Positions 1-10,361 of a DNA stretch of 64,000 nucleotides are shown piece after piece. Within the stretch, counting starts at the first letter, position 1. Each line of letters starts with the position of its first letter. Position numbers and translations under genes: made by a program. Source of the DNA: Xanthomonas massiliensis (GTDB lineage: Bacteria; Pseudomonadota; Gammaproteobacteria; Xanthomonadales; Xanthomonadaceae); the NCBI RefSeq assembly GCF_900018785.1, contig NZ_FCOY01000007.1:916632-980631 (forward strand). Direction: 5' to 3'. The notes beneath the pieces were generated by a model. It saw nothing but the letters and a program-made list of their open reading frames with translations. It was not told the origin of the DNA and did not search any database.

Positions 1-313
1 TGTCGGCCAGCGCGTAGGCCCCGGCGTGGCCCTCCAGCACCTCGGCCACCACCGCCGGCGCCCGCGACGGCGGCAACAGCGTCGTCTGCCCGCGCAGCGC
101 GGCGGCGGCCAGGGCGACGATGAAGCGGTAGCGGTCCTCGCACAGGTTCACCACCTCGCCCGCCGCCGGCAGGCAGGCGGCCAGCCCGCGCACGTGCGCA
201 TGGAAGGCGGCCAGCGGCACCGCGGCGTTCCCCCCGTAGGCGAACGGCCGCGCCGCATCGCCCGCGCCGAGCACCACCGGCGGATCCAGGAGGGCGGAAG
301 GAGAGACCGACAT
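1..313 (-). CDS. AMP-dependent synthetase/ligase, N-terminal part (runs off window)
   Basis: Only the first 104 codons are present, read leftward from an ATG at 313-311 to the window edge. The visible protein has an Ala-rich opening, then the stretch NLCEDRYRFIVALAAAALRG followed by TLLPPSRAPAVVAEVL. This Cys-Glu-Asp-Arg plus small-residue helix layout is what I associate with the N-terminus of AMP-ligases in aryl-polyene (xanthomonadin-type) pigment clusters, which activate an aryl or acyl starter. The catalytic P-loop and adenylation motifs would lie outside the window, so the family is inferred from the N-terminus only. It is divergent from the peptidase gene at 810 and separated from it by about 500 bases of repeat-bearing DNA. 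Confidence 0.5.
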   Translation of the reverse strand, partial: MSVSPSALLDPPVVLGAGDAARPFAYGGNAAVPLAAFHAHVRGLAACLPAAGEVVNLCEDRYRFIVALAAAALRGQTTLLPPSRAPAVVAEVLEGHAGAYALAD

Positions 314-809
314 GGCAGCGACCCGGCAGCAGACGAAGGCCGCTAGTGTGGCGGCCCGGCGCCGACTTTGCATGCGCCGGCGCGGCGCACTAGCGGCCGG
401 TCCCGGGCCGGCAGGCGCCCCCTCGAGGGCACCCGGGCGCCACCGGTGGCACCCCATTGCGCCGCCCGCCACGGCGCGGCCGCACCGCCGCGGCCAGGAC
501 GATGCCACCGGTGCCGGCACGGCCGCGCGCCATCGCCGGGATCGCCTCGCGCGGGGCAGCGCCGCGGCCAGGACGGTGCCACCGCTACACGCCGGGCCGG
601 CGGCGGCGCGAGATCGAGCCGGTCAGCGCGCGCGACTGGGCGCGCTTCCTGTTCGCCTGGCAGCGTCCGCCCGCGGCGGCGCGGCCGCGCCATCGCCGGG
701 ATCGCCTCGCCCGGGCACCGCCGCCGCTGCCGGCCGTGACCATCGGCGCAATCGGGCGGGCGGGGCCGCTGCTACCCTTGGCGGCTTGCACCACTTTCCC
801 GGATTTCCC
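314..809. other. Intergenic region with imperfect internal repeats
   Basis: No convincing gene lies here. The stretch separates two divergent genes and should hold both promoters. A 24-base block at 487-510 recurs at 561-584 with one mismatch. A second block at 521-550 (core CATCGCCGGGATCGCCTCGC) recurs at 683-710. The open frames here have strongly biased Arg/Ala/Pro translations and look like high-GC noise. Confidence 0.6.
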
Positions 810-3191
810 ATGCGCCACCTGCCGTCCGCGCTTGCGCTCCTGCTCGTCCCCCTCGTCGCGGCCAGCGCCGCGGCCCAGTCCCCCGCCCCGGCCCTGACCC
901 TGGAACAGGTGATGGCCGATCCGGACTGGATCGGCCCGGCCGTGGAACAGCCGGCATGGCGCTGGGACGGGCGCGAGGTGACCTACCAGCTCAAGCGCGA
1001 CGGCAGCCCGGTGCGCGACGCCTATGCACAGGCGCTGGACGGCGCCCCGGCGCGGCGCGTGGAGGATGCGGCCCAGGCCGACCTCGACGGCGCCGACCCG
1101 GTCTACGACGCGGCGCGCACGCGCATGCTGTTCGTGCGCAACGGCGACGTGTTCCTGCGCGAGCTGCGCGGCGGCCGCCTGCTGCAGCTCACCCGCACCG
1201 ACGCGCGCGAATCGCGCCCGCAGTTCGCCGCCGACGGCGGGGTGATCTGGCGCGCCGGCAACGACTGGTTCCACTGGTCGCCGGCGGGCACGGTCAGCCA
1301 GGTGGGCGTGGTCCGGGCCGAGCGCGACCCGGCGGCGGCGCCCGGCGAGGACGTGCTGCGCGACCACCAGCTGGCGGTGCTGGACACCCTGCGCCGCGAC
1401 CGCGACCAGCGCCAGGCGTTGCAGGACCAGGACAGCGCCCTGCGCCGCGCCGATCCCACCCGCGCCCAGGCGCCGGTGTACCTGGGTGCGGACGTGGAGA
1501 TCGTCGACAGTGCGCTGTCGCCGGACGCGCGCCACCTGCTGGTGGTCACCCAGGCCAAGGGCGCCGACGCCGGCAAGGCGGCGATCGTGCCGCAGTACGT
1601 CACCGACACCGGCTACGTCAGGCCGCAGGAAGGACGCACCCTGGTCGGGCGCAACGACCCGCTGCCGCAGACCCTGTGGCTGGTGGATGCCGTGGCCGGC
1701 AGCGCGCGCCGGCTGGACACCGCGGTGCTGCCCGGCATCGACCGCGATCCGCTGGCGGCGCTGCGCAAGGCCGCCGGCAAGGCACCGCTGAAGGGCGATC
1801 GCGCGGTGCGCTTCGAGACCGACGGCGACGGCAGCGGCCCGGCCATCCACTGGAGCGACGACGGCGGCCAGGTGGCGGTGCTGGCCCGCGCGGTGGACAA
1901 CAAGGACCGCTGGATCGCCACCGTGGACCTGGACAAGGCGGTGCTGCAGCCGCGCCACCGGCTCACCGACGCGGCCTGGATCAACTGGAGCTTCAACGAC
2001 TTCGGCTGGATGCCGGACAACCGCACCCTGTGGCTGCTGTCCGAGCAGGACGGCCATTCCCACCTGTACACGCTGGCCCCCGGCGGCAAGCCGCAGCAGC
2101 GCACCTCCGGCAACTGGGAGGCCTCGCTGCCGCAGCCCGCGCCGGACGGCAGCGCCTTCTTCTTCCTGTGCAACCGCGCCTGGCCGGGCAAGTACGAGCT
2201 GTGCCGGCTGGACCTGGGCGATGGCCGCGTGCGCGAGCTCACCGACCTGTCCGGCGTGGAGGGCTATGCGCTCTCGCCCGACGCCAGCCGCGTGCTGGTG
2301 GCCTACTCGGGCAGCTACCTGCCAACCCAGCTGGCGCTGGTGGACGCCGTTGGCGGGCCGGCGCGCGTGCTCACCGACACCCGCACCGCCGCGTTCAAGG
2401 CCCAGCCCTGGGTCGCCCCGCAGTTCGTGCAGGTGCCGTCCCGGCACGGTGCCGGCAGCGTGTGGGCCAAGTACTACGGCCCGGCCACGCCGGAACCGGG
2501 CAGGAAATACCCGATCGTGATGTTCGTGCACGGCGCCGGCTACCTGCAGAACGTGCACATGCAGTACCCGGCCTATTTCCGCGAGCAGATGTTCCACACC
2601 CTGCTGGTGCAGCACGGCTACATCGTGCTGGACATGGACTACCGCGGCAGCGCCGGCTACGGCCGCGACTGGCGCACCGCCGTGTACCGCGACATGGGCC
2701 ACCCGGAGCTGGACGACTACCTGGACGGGCTGGACTGGCTGGTGGCCGACAGGCAGGGCGACCGCGGCCACGCCGGCATCTACGGCGGCAGCTACGGCGG
2801 CTTCCTGACCTACATGGCGCTGTTCCGCGCCCCCGGCACGTTCAGGGCCGGCGCGGCGCTGCGCCCGGTGGCCGACTGGATGCACTACAACCACGAGTAC
2901 ACCAGCAACATCCTCAACACGCCCGACCTCGACCCGGAGGCCTACAAGCGCTCCTCGCCGATCGAGTACGCCGCCGGCCTGCGCGACCGCCTGCTGATCG
3001 CCCACGGCATGGTCGACGACAACGTGTTCTTCCAGGACTCGGTGGACATGACCCAGAAGCTGATCGAACTGCACAAGGACAACTGGGAGATCGCCCCCTA
3101 CCCGATGGAGCGCCACGGCTTCACCCGCGCCGATTCGTGGCTGGACGAGTACAAGCGCATCTACCGCCTGTTCGAGGCCGAGCTGAAGTGA
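810..3191 (+). CDS. S9 family peptidase, dipeptidyl-peptidase IV-like, secreted
   Basis: 793 residues. The ATG at 810 was chosen because it opens a signal peptide (MRHLPSALALLLVPLVAASA then AAA-Q); the frame is open upstream but shows no secretory start. The N-terminal two thirds looks like the DPPIV beta-propeller, with WD-like strands. The C-terminal alpha/beta-hydrolase domain carries the full triad: Ser661 in GGSYGGF, Asp737 in MVDDNVF and His769 in ERHGFTR. Family knowledge predicts release of N-terminal Xaa-Pro (or related) dipeptides from peptides in the periplasm. Its stop overlaps the start of the Nudix gene (GTGA), so the two are probably co-transcribed. Exact specificity cannot be read from sequence. 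Confidence 0.9.
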   Translation: MRHLPSALALLLVPLVAASAAAQSPAPALTLEQVMADPDWIGPAVEQPAWRWDGREVTYQLKRDGSPVRDAYAQALDGAPARRVEDAAQADLDGADPVYDAARTRMLFVRNGDVFLRELRGGRLLQLTRTDARESRPQFAADGGVIWRAGNDWFHWSPAGTVSQVGVVRAERDPAAAPGEDVLRDHQLAVLDTLRRDRDQRQALQDQDSALRRADPTRAQAPVYLGADVEIVDSALSPDARHLLVVTQAKGADAGKAAIVPQYVTDTGYVRPQEGRTLVGRNDPLPQTLWLVDAVAGSARRLDTAVLPGIDRDPLAALRKAAGKAPLKGDRAVRFETDGDGSGPAIHWSDDGGQVAVLARAVDNKDRWIATVDLDKAVLQPRHRLTDAAWINWSFNDFGWMPDNRTLWLLSEQDGHSHLYTLAPGGKPQQRTSGNWEASLPQPAPDGSAFFFLCNRAWPGKYELCRLDLGDGRVRELTDLSGVEGYALSPDASRVLVAYSGSYLPTQLALVDAVGGPARVLTDTRTAAFKAQPWVAPQFVQVPSRHGAGSVWAKYYGPATPEPGRKYPIVMFVHGAGYLQNVHMQYPAYFREQMFHTLLVQHGYIVLDMDYRGSAGYGRDWRTAVYRDMGHPELDDYLDGLDWLVADRQGDRGHAGIYGGSYGGFLTYMALFRAPGTFRAGAALRPVADWMHYNHEYTSNILNTPDLDPEAYKRSSPIEYAAGLRDRLLIAHGMVDDNVFFQDSVDMTQKLIELHKDNWEIAPYPMERHGFTRADSWLDEYKRIYRLFEAELK

Positions 3192-4168
3192 GCACGGTGG
3201 CGCCCGCGCCGATCCGCATCGTCGTCGCCCTGATCGACGACGGCGCCGGCCGCGCGCTGCTGGTGCGCAAGCACGGCTCGGACACCTTCATCCAGCCCGG
3301 CGGCAAGCCCGAGCCGGGCGAGGCGCCGCTGGCGACGCTGGCGCGCGAGCTGGACGAGGAGCTGGGCGTGGCCCTGGTGCCCGGCAGCGCGCGCGACCTG
3401 GGCGAGTTCGAGCACGCCGCGGTCAACGAGCCCGGCCGGCGCGTGCGCGCCCAGGCCTTCGCGGTGCGCATCGCCGGGGTCCCGCGGCCGCGGGCGGAGA
3501 TCGAGGCGCTGCGCTGGATCGCGGCGGCGCCGCCGTACCCGGTGCCGGTCGCCCCGCTCAGCGCCACCTTCCTGCTGCCCCTGCTGCAGCGGAGCGCGGC
3601 GCCGGCGCGGCCGGCCACGCCCCGGCCCGCCCCCGCATCGCCACCGGCCGCGGCCGCGCCGCGTTCCAGCTTCGTCACGGTGATGGCGACGCTGTCGCTG
3701 GCGCTGGGCGCGCTGGGCGGGGTGTCCGGCCTGCTGCAGGCGCTGGCGCTGGCAGCGCTGCCCGGCGATGCGCTGCTGGGCCCGTTCCTGGCCGCCGGCG
3801 TGCCGCTGCCGCCGGTCCTGCGCTGGACGCTGGACCACCTGCAGGCGCTGAACCTGGCCGGCACGCTCGCCTCGGTCGTCATGGCCGGCCTGTCCTGGGG
3901 CCTGCTGGCGCGCCGCGAATGGGGCCGGCGCGGCTTCATCGCCCTGCTGGTGCTGGCGGCGCTGGCGAACTTCGTGGCGCTGGCGCTGCTGCCGTCCTTC
4001 GCCGGCGCCGGCAACGGCCTGGACGATGCGGCGTTCCGGCAGGTGCAGCAGGCCATGCAGGCGGTGCTGTGGACCGGGGCGCTGGCGGTGGCCGTCCTGC
4101 ACGGCTGGATCGTGTGGATGCTGTGCCGGCCGGCGATCCGCGCCGAGTTCGCGCCGGCGCGCGGCTGA
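3188..4168 (+). CDS. Nudix hydrolase fused to a four-helix membrane domain
   Basis: 326 residues from a GTG at 3188 that overlaps the peptidase stop; a GTG at 3197 is an alternative. Residues 39-61 form a perfect Nudix box (G-x5-E-x7-REL-DEELGV), so the N-terminal ~135 residues should hydrolyse a nucleoside diphosphate linked to another group. A Pro/Ala linker (about 136-158) follows, then a hydrophobic domain with about four predicted membrane helices (roughly 162-182, 205-230, 238-260, 285-310). The second half resembles stand-alone small membrane proteins that I associate with Xanthomonadaceae, so this may be a gene fusion. No frameshift is evident. The substrate is unknown. Confidence 0.75.
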   Translation: MSTVAPAPIRIVVALIDDGAGRALLVRKHGSDTFIQPGGKPEPGEAPLATLARELDEELGVALVPGSARDLGEFEHAAVNEPGRRVRAQAFAVRIAGVPRPRAEIEALRWIAAAPPYPVPVAPLSATFLLPLLQRSAAPARPATPRPAPASPPAAAAPRSSFVTVMATLSLALGALGGVSGLLQALALAALPGDALLGPFLAAGVPLPPVLRWTLDHLQALNLAGTLASVVMAGLSWGLLARREWGRRGFIALLVLAALANFVALALLPSFAGAGNGLDDAAFRQVQQAMQAVLWTGALAVAVLHGWIVWMLCRPAIRAEFAPARG

Positions 4169-5717
<1,549 letters not shown>

Positions 5718-5736
5718 GCCGCCGCGGGGAACCCCA

Positions 5737-6378
5737 ATGATCAGCTTCATCGACGGCGCCGCCGGGCGCATCCAGCTGCTGGTGGAGATGCCGCCGGGCG
5801 CGCCGCGCGGCATCGCCATGATCAGCCACCCGCAGCCGCTGCTCGGCGGCAGCCCGATGCACCCGGTGCCGCACGCCATCGCCCGGCACGTGCGCCAGGC
5901 CGGCTGGATCGCGGTGCGGCCCAGCTTCCGCGGCGTGGACGGCAGCGAGGGCCGCTACACCGGCGGCCCGGGCGAGGCCGACGACGCCGCGCGCATCGCC
6001 GCCCACCTGCGCGGCGACCATCCCGGCCTGCCGCTGGCGCTGGTCGGCTTTTCCTTCGGCGCGCACGTGTACGCGCGGCTGGCCTGCCGCCTCGAGGCCG
6101 AGGCGCCGGCCGCCGCCATCGTGTTGCTCGGCCTGCCGGTGGGCGACGTGCCGTCCGGGCGCGGCTTCACCGCCCAGCCGTTGCCGGCGCGCACCCTGCT
6201 GCTGCACGGCGAGTGCGACGCGATGGCGCCGCTGGAGAACCTGATGGCCTGGGCGCGCGGCGAGCGCCGGCCGGTCGCGGTGTTCGCCGGCGCCGACCAT
6301 TTCTTCAAGGGCTGCCTGCCGCAGGCGCTGGCCTGGATGCAGTCGGTGCTCGACCGCGCGGCACGGCCGCCCGCCTGA
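5737..6378 (+). CDS. Alpha/beta hydrolase, small KANL3/Tex30-like type
   Basis: 213 residues starting at the ATG at 5737, 19 bases after hemF. The fold is indicated by the early strand plus [14 protein letters not shown] segment, the nucleophile elbow GFSFGAHV, an acid-loop Asp in [13 protein letters not shown] and a His in GADHFFKG near the C-terminus. These small hydrolases are usually annotated as dienelactone-hydrolase-like, and the substrate is unknown. The gene ends just before a strong hairpin shared with the convergent etfA. Confidence 0.85.
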   Translation: MISFIDGAAGRIQLLVEMPPGAPRGIAMISHPQPLLGGSPMHPVPHAIARHVRQAGWIAVRPSFRGVDGSEGRYTGGPGEADDAARIAAHLRGDHPGLPLALVGFSFGAHVYARLACRLEAEAPAAAIVLLGLPVGDVPSGRGFTAQPLPARTLLLHGECDAMAPLENLMAWARGERRPVAVFAGADHFFKGCLPQALAWMQSVLDRAARPPA

Positions 6379-6416
6379 ACCGCCTCCTCGGCGCGGCGGG
6401 GACCGGCGCCGGAAAC

Positions 6417-6444
6417 GACGACGGCCGCTTCCGCGGCCGTCGTC
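6417..6444. terminator. Bidirectional hairpin between convergent genes
   Basis: A perfect 12-bp stem (GACGACGGCCGC / GCGGCCGTCGTC) with a TTCC loop lies between the hydrolase and etfA ends. There is no long T-run on either side, so it is either a GC-rich intrinsic terminator or an mRNA end-protecting hairpin. Confidence 0.7.
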
Positions 6445-6468
6445 AGGAGGCGCTCGCGCGAACGCGGG

Positions 6469-7413
6469 CTACAGCGCCGCCTCGATCTCCGGCAGCAGCT
6501 TGAACAGGTCGCCGACCAGGCCGATGTCGGCGATCTCGAAGATCGGCGCCTCGGCATCCTTGTTGATCGCCACGATCGTGCCGGCGTCCTTGATGCCGGT
6601 CAGGTGCTGGATCGCACCGCTGATGCCCACCGCCACGTACAGCTCCGGGGCGATGATCTTGCCGGTCTGGCCGACCTGCAGGTCGCTGGGCACGTAGCCG
6701 GCGTCCACCGCCGCGCGCGAGGCGCCCACCGCCGCGCCGAGCTTGTCGGCCAGCGCGTAGATCACCTTGAAGTTCTCCGCCGAGCCGACGCCGCGGCCGC
6801 CGGAGACCACGCGCTTGGCGCTCTGCAGGTCGGGGCGGTCGGACTGCCCGCTCTGCAGGCCCAGGTAGCGGGTGTGGGTGGGCAGGGCCACGTCCACGCT
6901 GGCCGCCTCGACGGGCGCGTTGCCGCCCTTGGCGGCCTCCGGCCAGGACGCGGTGCGCACCGTGGCCACCACCACCGTGCCGGCCGGCACTTCCACGGTG
7001 ATGATCGCGTTGCCGGCGTAGATCGGGCGCTTGAAGGTGCGCTCGCCTTCCACCGCCATCAGGTCGGAGACCTGGTTGACCCCGAGCAGGGCGGCCACCA
7101 CCGGCAGCAGGTCCTTGCCGAAGGTGGTGGAAGGGGCGAACACGTGGGTGTAGCCGCCGGCCTTGGCCAGCGCGGCGATCTGCGGGCCGAGCACCTGGGC
7201 CACGGCATGGGCATCGGCCGGGTTGGCGACGGCCAGCACCTTGCCGACGCCGGCGAGCTGCGCGGCCTCGGCGGCGACGGCGGCCGGCTCGGCGGCCAGC
7301 ACCAGCACCTCGATGGCCTCGGGGTGGAGGGCGGCCGCGGCGCTCACGCTGCGCGCGGTGGAGGCATTGAGGCGGCCGTCGGCGTGTTCGGCGATGACGA
7401 GGACTTTGGACAT
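6469..7413 (-). CDS. etfA: Electron transfer flavoprotein subunit alpha
   Basis: 314 residues, ATG at 7413 ([13 protein letters not shown]). EtfA binds FAD and, with EtfB, carries electrons from acyl-CoA dehydrogenases to ETF-ubiquinone oxidoreductase. The C-terminal FAD domain is intact: [32 protein letters not shown] and [20 protein letters not shown]. It is the last gene of the valine operon, directly after etfB, so it probably serves the isobutyryl-CoA dehydrogenase at 11155-12336 among others. The first codons are duplicated upstream as part of the 7390-7508 anomaly; the gene itself is complete. Confidence 0.95.
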   Translation of the reverse strand: MSKVLVIAEHADGRLNASTARSVSAAAALHPEAIEVLVLAAEPAAVAAEAAQLAGVGKVLAVANPADAHAVAQVLGPQIAALAKAGGYTHVFAPSTTFGKDLLPVVAALLGVNQVSDLMAVEGERTFKRPIYAGNAIITVEVPAGTVVVATVRTASWPEAAKGGNAPVEAASVDVALPTHTRYLGLQSGQSDRPDLQSAKRVVSGGRGVGSAENFKVIYALADKLGAAVGASRAAVDAGYVPSDLQVGQTGKIIAPELYVAVGISGAIQHLTGIKDAGTIVAINKDAEAPIFEIADIGLVGDLFKLLPEIEAAL

Positions 7414-7508
7414 GGGGAGGGGTTCCTTATCGCAATGGGGGGTGTATAAGAGACATGGCGATGACGAGGACTTTGGACATGGGGAGGGGTTCCTTATCGC
7501 AATGGGGG
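7390..7508. repeat. 52-bp direct duplication flanking a Tn5 mosaic-end core (likely library artefact)
   Basis: Bases 7390-7441 and 7457-7508 are identical (52 bp, checked base by base). The 15 bases between them include GTGTATAAGAGACA (7442-7455), which matches 14 of the 19 bases of the Tn5 mosaic end used in tagmentation libraries. Removing 67 bases restores a normal ~49-bp etfB-etfA spacer. The duplicate carries a second copy of the etfA start and its first eight codons. A natural Tn5 insertion would give a 9-bp target duplication, not 52 bp. Confidence 0.8.
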
Positions 7509-7529
7509 CGGGACGAGGGGCGCGGGCGC

Positions 7530-8282
7530 TCAGGCCAGGCCCTTGGCCTTGAGCGCGGCCACCAGCTCGGCCGCGTCCTTGACCATCACCCCCTTGCTGC
7601 GCTTGGCCGGCGGCGCATAGTGGGTGATCGCCAGCTCGGGGCCGGCGTCCACGCCCAGCTCCGCCAGCTGCAGCGTCTCGATCGGCTTGCTCTTGGCCTT
7701 CATGATGTCCGGCAGCTTGATGAAGCGCGGCTCGTTCAGGCGCAGGTCGGTGGTGACCACCGCCGGCAGGTCCACTTCCAGCGTCTCCAGGCCGGCATCG
7801 ACCTCGCGGGTGACCGTGGCCTTGCCGCCCTCGATCTCCAGCTTGCTGGCGAAGGTGGCCTGCGGCCGGCCCCACAGCGTGGCCAGCATCTGCCCGGTCT
7901 GGTTGGCGTCGTCGTCGATGGCCTGCTTGCCCAGGATCACCAGGTCCGGCTGCTCCTTCTCGATCAGCTTGAGCAGCGTGCGCGCGGCCTGCAGCGGCTG
8001 CACCGCCTGGTCGGCGACCACGTGGATGGCGCGGTTGGCGCCCATCGCCAGGCCGTTGCGCAGGTGCGCCTGGGCATCGGCCGGGGCGATCGTGGCGACC
8101 ACGACCTCGGCGGCGATGCCCTTGTCGCGCAGGCGCAGGGCCTCCTCCAGCGCGATCTCGTCGAACGGGTTGGGCGAGAGCTTGACGCCCTCGGTGACCA
8201 CGCCGGTGCCGTCCGGCTTGACTTGGATGCGGACGTTGTAGTCCACCACGCGCTTGTAGGCGACCAGTACCTTCAGACTCAT
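7530..8282 (-). CDS. etfB: Electron transfer flavoprotein subunit beta
   Basis: 250 residues, ATG at 8282 (MSLKVLVAYKRVVDYNVRI). EtfB binds AMP structurally and docks acyl-CoA dehydrogenases. The family signature is present around ILGKQAIDDDANQTGQMLA, and the C-terminal recognition-loop region LRLNEPRFIKLPDIMKAKSK is intact. Its start overlaps the mmsB stop by three bases, so it is translationally coupled to the valine catabolic genes. It precedes etfA as usual. Confidence 0.95.
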   Translation of the reverse strand: MSLKVLVAYKRVVDYNVRIQVKPDGTGVVTEGVKLSPNPFDEIALEEALRLRDKGIAAEVVVATIAPADAQAHLRNGLAMGANRAIHVVADQAVQPLQAARTLLKLIEKEQPDLVILGKQAIDDDANQTGQMLATLWGRPQATFASKLEIEGGKATVTREVDAGLETLEVDLPAVVTTDLRLNEPRFIKLPDIMKAKSKPIETLQLAELGVDAGPELAITHYAPPAKRSKGVMVKDAAELVAALKAKGLA

Positions 8283-9193
8283 GCGTTGCTGCCTTCCTGT
8301 TTGTGGAGTCGTTTGCCGAGGGTGCGGATGATGCTGGAAAAATCCAGCGCGCCGTTGCCGTCGTCGCTGTGCAGGCGGTACAGCTGCTGCGCCAGCGCCC
8401 CCAGCGGGGTGGCCGCGGCGGCGGCCAGGGCCGCCTCCTGCGACAGCCCCAGGTCCTTGAGCATCAGGTCGCTGCCGAACCCGCCGCTGTAGCCGCGCGT
8501 GGCCGCCGAGCCGTCCTGTACCCCGGGCCATGGATTGTAGACCTCGAGGCTCCAGTTCCGCCCGGAGCTCTTGAGCATGATCTCCGAGAGCACCTTCGGG
8601 TCCAGGCCGTGCGCCACGCCCAGGTTCAGCGCCTCGGCGGTGCCGATCATGTGGATGCCCAGCAGCATGTTGTTGGCGATCTTGGCGACCTGGCCGGCAC
8701 CGGCGGCACCGGCGTGGAAGATGTTCTTGCCCATGGCCTGCAGGTACGGCATCGCCCGGGCCAGGGCGCTGTCCTCGCCGCCGACGATGAAGGTCAGGGT
8801 GCCGGCCTGGGCCCCGGCGGTGCCGCCGGAGACCGGCGCGTCGAGCATCTGCAGGCCGCGCTCGGCCGCCGCCGCGGCCACGGCCTTGGCGCTGGCCGCA
8901 TCGATCGTGCTCGAGTCGATCAACAGGGTGCCCGGGGCGACCTGGGCGATCAGCCCGTCCGCGCCGAGGTAGAGCCCGCGCACGTGCTTGCCGGCCGGCA
9001 GCATGGTGATGACCACCTCGGCCCCCGCCACCGCCTCGGCGGCGCTGGCCGCGGCCCGGGCGCCGGCCGCGGCCAGGCGCGCGACCGCCTCGGCGGACAG
9101 GTCGAACACGGTCAGCGCATGGCCGGCCTTGCACAGGTTCTGGGCCATCGGCCCGCCCATGTTGCCGAGGCCGATGAAAGCGATCTGGGTCAT
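8279..9193 (-). CDS. mmsB: 3-hydroxyisobutyrate dehydrogenase
   Basis: 304 residues. It oxidises 3-hydroxyisobutyrate to methylmalonate semialdehyde with NAD+. The N-terminal Rossmann motif is IGLGNMGGPMAQNL. The substrate motif DAPVSGGTAGAQAGTL and the catalytic-Lys helix GQVAKIANNMLLG are intact. It lies 31 bases after the 3-hydroxyisobutyryl-CoA hydrolase gene that makes its substrate and overlaps etfB. The closest alternatives in the family, tartronate semialdehyde reductases, do not fit this operon. Confidence 0.92.
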   Translation of the reverse strand: MTQIAFIGLGNMGGPMAQNLCKAGHALTVFDLSAEAVARLAAAGARAAASAAEAVAGAEVVITMLPAGKHVRGLYLGADGLIAQVAPGTLLIDSSTIDAASAKAVAAAAAERGLQMLDAPVSGGTAGAQAGTLTFIVGGEDSALARAMPYLQAMGKNIFHAGAAGAGQVAKIANNMLLGIHMIGTAEALNLGVAHGLDPKVLSEIMLKSSGRNWSLEVYNPWPGVQDGSAATRGYSGGFGSDLMLKDLGLSQEAALAAAAATPLGALAQQLYRLHSDDGNGALDFSSIIRTLGKRLHKQEGSNA

Positions 9194-9224
9194 TGCGGAA
9201 CCTCCCGTCGTGGATCGTGTGGTG

Positions 9225-10361
9225 TCAGCCCAGGTCGGCCAGCGGATGGGCGCCGGCCGGCCAGGGAGCGTCGAAGAAGCCTTGCAGCCAGCGCGCGTCG
9301 GCGCCGGCCAGGGTGGCCGGGCGCCAGTGCGGCGTGCGGTCCTTGTCGATCAGCAGCGCGCGGATGCCCTCGCCGAAGTCGCCGCTGGCCGCGCAGTGCA
9401 GCGAGACCAGGTATTCCATGCGGAAGGTGTCGGCCAGCGAGAGCAGGTGGGCGCGGCGCTGCATTTCCCAGGACAGGCGCAGCGAGCCGGGCGCGCCGGC
9501 CGCCATCGTCTTCTGCGCGCGGGCGATCCACGGGTCGGCATCCGGCAGCGCGGCGATGGCCGCCACCGCCTCCTCCACGGTGGCGTGCCGGCAGGCGTCG
9601 CTGAGCGCGTCGAAATGGCGGCGCAGCGGGCCGTGCTCCAGCGCCAGGGCGAAGCCGCGCAGGGCGGCGTCGAGCAGGCGCTCGTCGTGCGCGCGCGCGC
9701 CTTGCCAGTCGAGCGCGCGCAGCGCCGCGAACACCTCCTCCTGGCGCGCGCCGGCGATGGCGTGGTCGGCCAGCCCGGCGAAGATCGCATCGCCCGCGTC
9801 GAGCTGGGCGGCGGTCAGCGCCAGGAAGCGGCCGGTGCGGCCGGGCACGCGGTCCAGCAGCCAGCTGCCGGCCACGTCCGGGTACAGGCCGATGCCCACC
9901 TCCGGCATGGCCAGGCGCGAGGTCTCGGTGACCACGCGATGGCTGGCGCCGGCCATCAGGCCGATGCCGCCGCCCATCACGTAGCCGTGGCCCCAGCACA
10001 GCAGCGGCTTGGCGTAGGTGTGGATGCGGTAGTCGAGCCGGTACTCGGCCTCGAAGAACGCCCGGGCGTAGGCGTTGTCGCGCACGTCCGTGCTGCCGCT
10101 GGCGCGGAAGTCGAGGATGGCGCGGTACAGCGCCTGCAGGTCGCCGCCGGCGCAGAACGCCTTGGGCCCGTTGCCGCGCAGGATCACCAGGGCGATCGCC
10201 GGGTCGTCCTCCCAGGCGACCAGGCGCTCGCCCAGGGCCCGCGCCATCGGCAGCGAGACGCCGTTGAGCGTGGCCGGCGAGTCCAGCGTGGCCACCCCGA
10301 TGCGGCGGCCGTTGCCCGCCTCCCAGGTCTCGAACACGACCGCCGCGTCGGTGTCCGCCAT
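9225..10361 (-). CDS. 3-hydroxyisobutyryl-CoA hydrolase (crotonase superfamily)
   Basis: 378 residues, ATG at 10361. It is longer than true enoyl-CoA hydratases (about 260), as expected for HIBCH. Crotonase signatures are FCAGGDLQALY, GYVMGGGIGLM and MPEVGIGLYPDVAGSWLL; the last is the HIBCH-type oxyanion/Glu region. It releases CoA from 3-hydroxyisobutyryl-CoA, the committed step that protects against methacrylyl-CoA build-up. The start shares one base with the upstream enoyl-CoA hydratase stop (TGATG), so the two are coupled. Confidence 0.9.
   Translation of the reverse strand: MADTDAAVVFETWEAGNGRRIGVATLDSPATLNGVSLPMARALGERLVAWEDDPAIALVILRGNGPKAFCAGGDLQALYRAILDFRASGSTDVRDNAYARAFFEAEYRLDYRIHTYAKPLLCWGHGYVMGGGIGLMAGASHRVVTETSRLAMPEVGIGLYPDVAGSWLLDRVPGRTGRFLALTAAQLDAGDAIFAGLADHAIAGARQEEVFAALRALDWQGARAHDERLLDAALRGFALALEHGPLRRHFDALSDACRHATVEEAVAAIAALPDADPWIARAQKTMAAGAPGSLRLSWEMQRRAHLLSLADTFRMEYLVSLHCAASGDFGEGIRALLIDKDRTPHWRPATLAGADARWLQGFFDAPWPAGAHPLADLG

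Noticed and set aside
7390-7508. Natural Tn5-type insertion scar
   Set aside because: The duplicated flank is 52 bp rather than 9 bp, only 14 bases of the mosaic end remain, and no transposon sequence is present.
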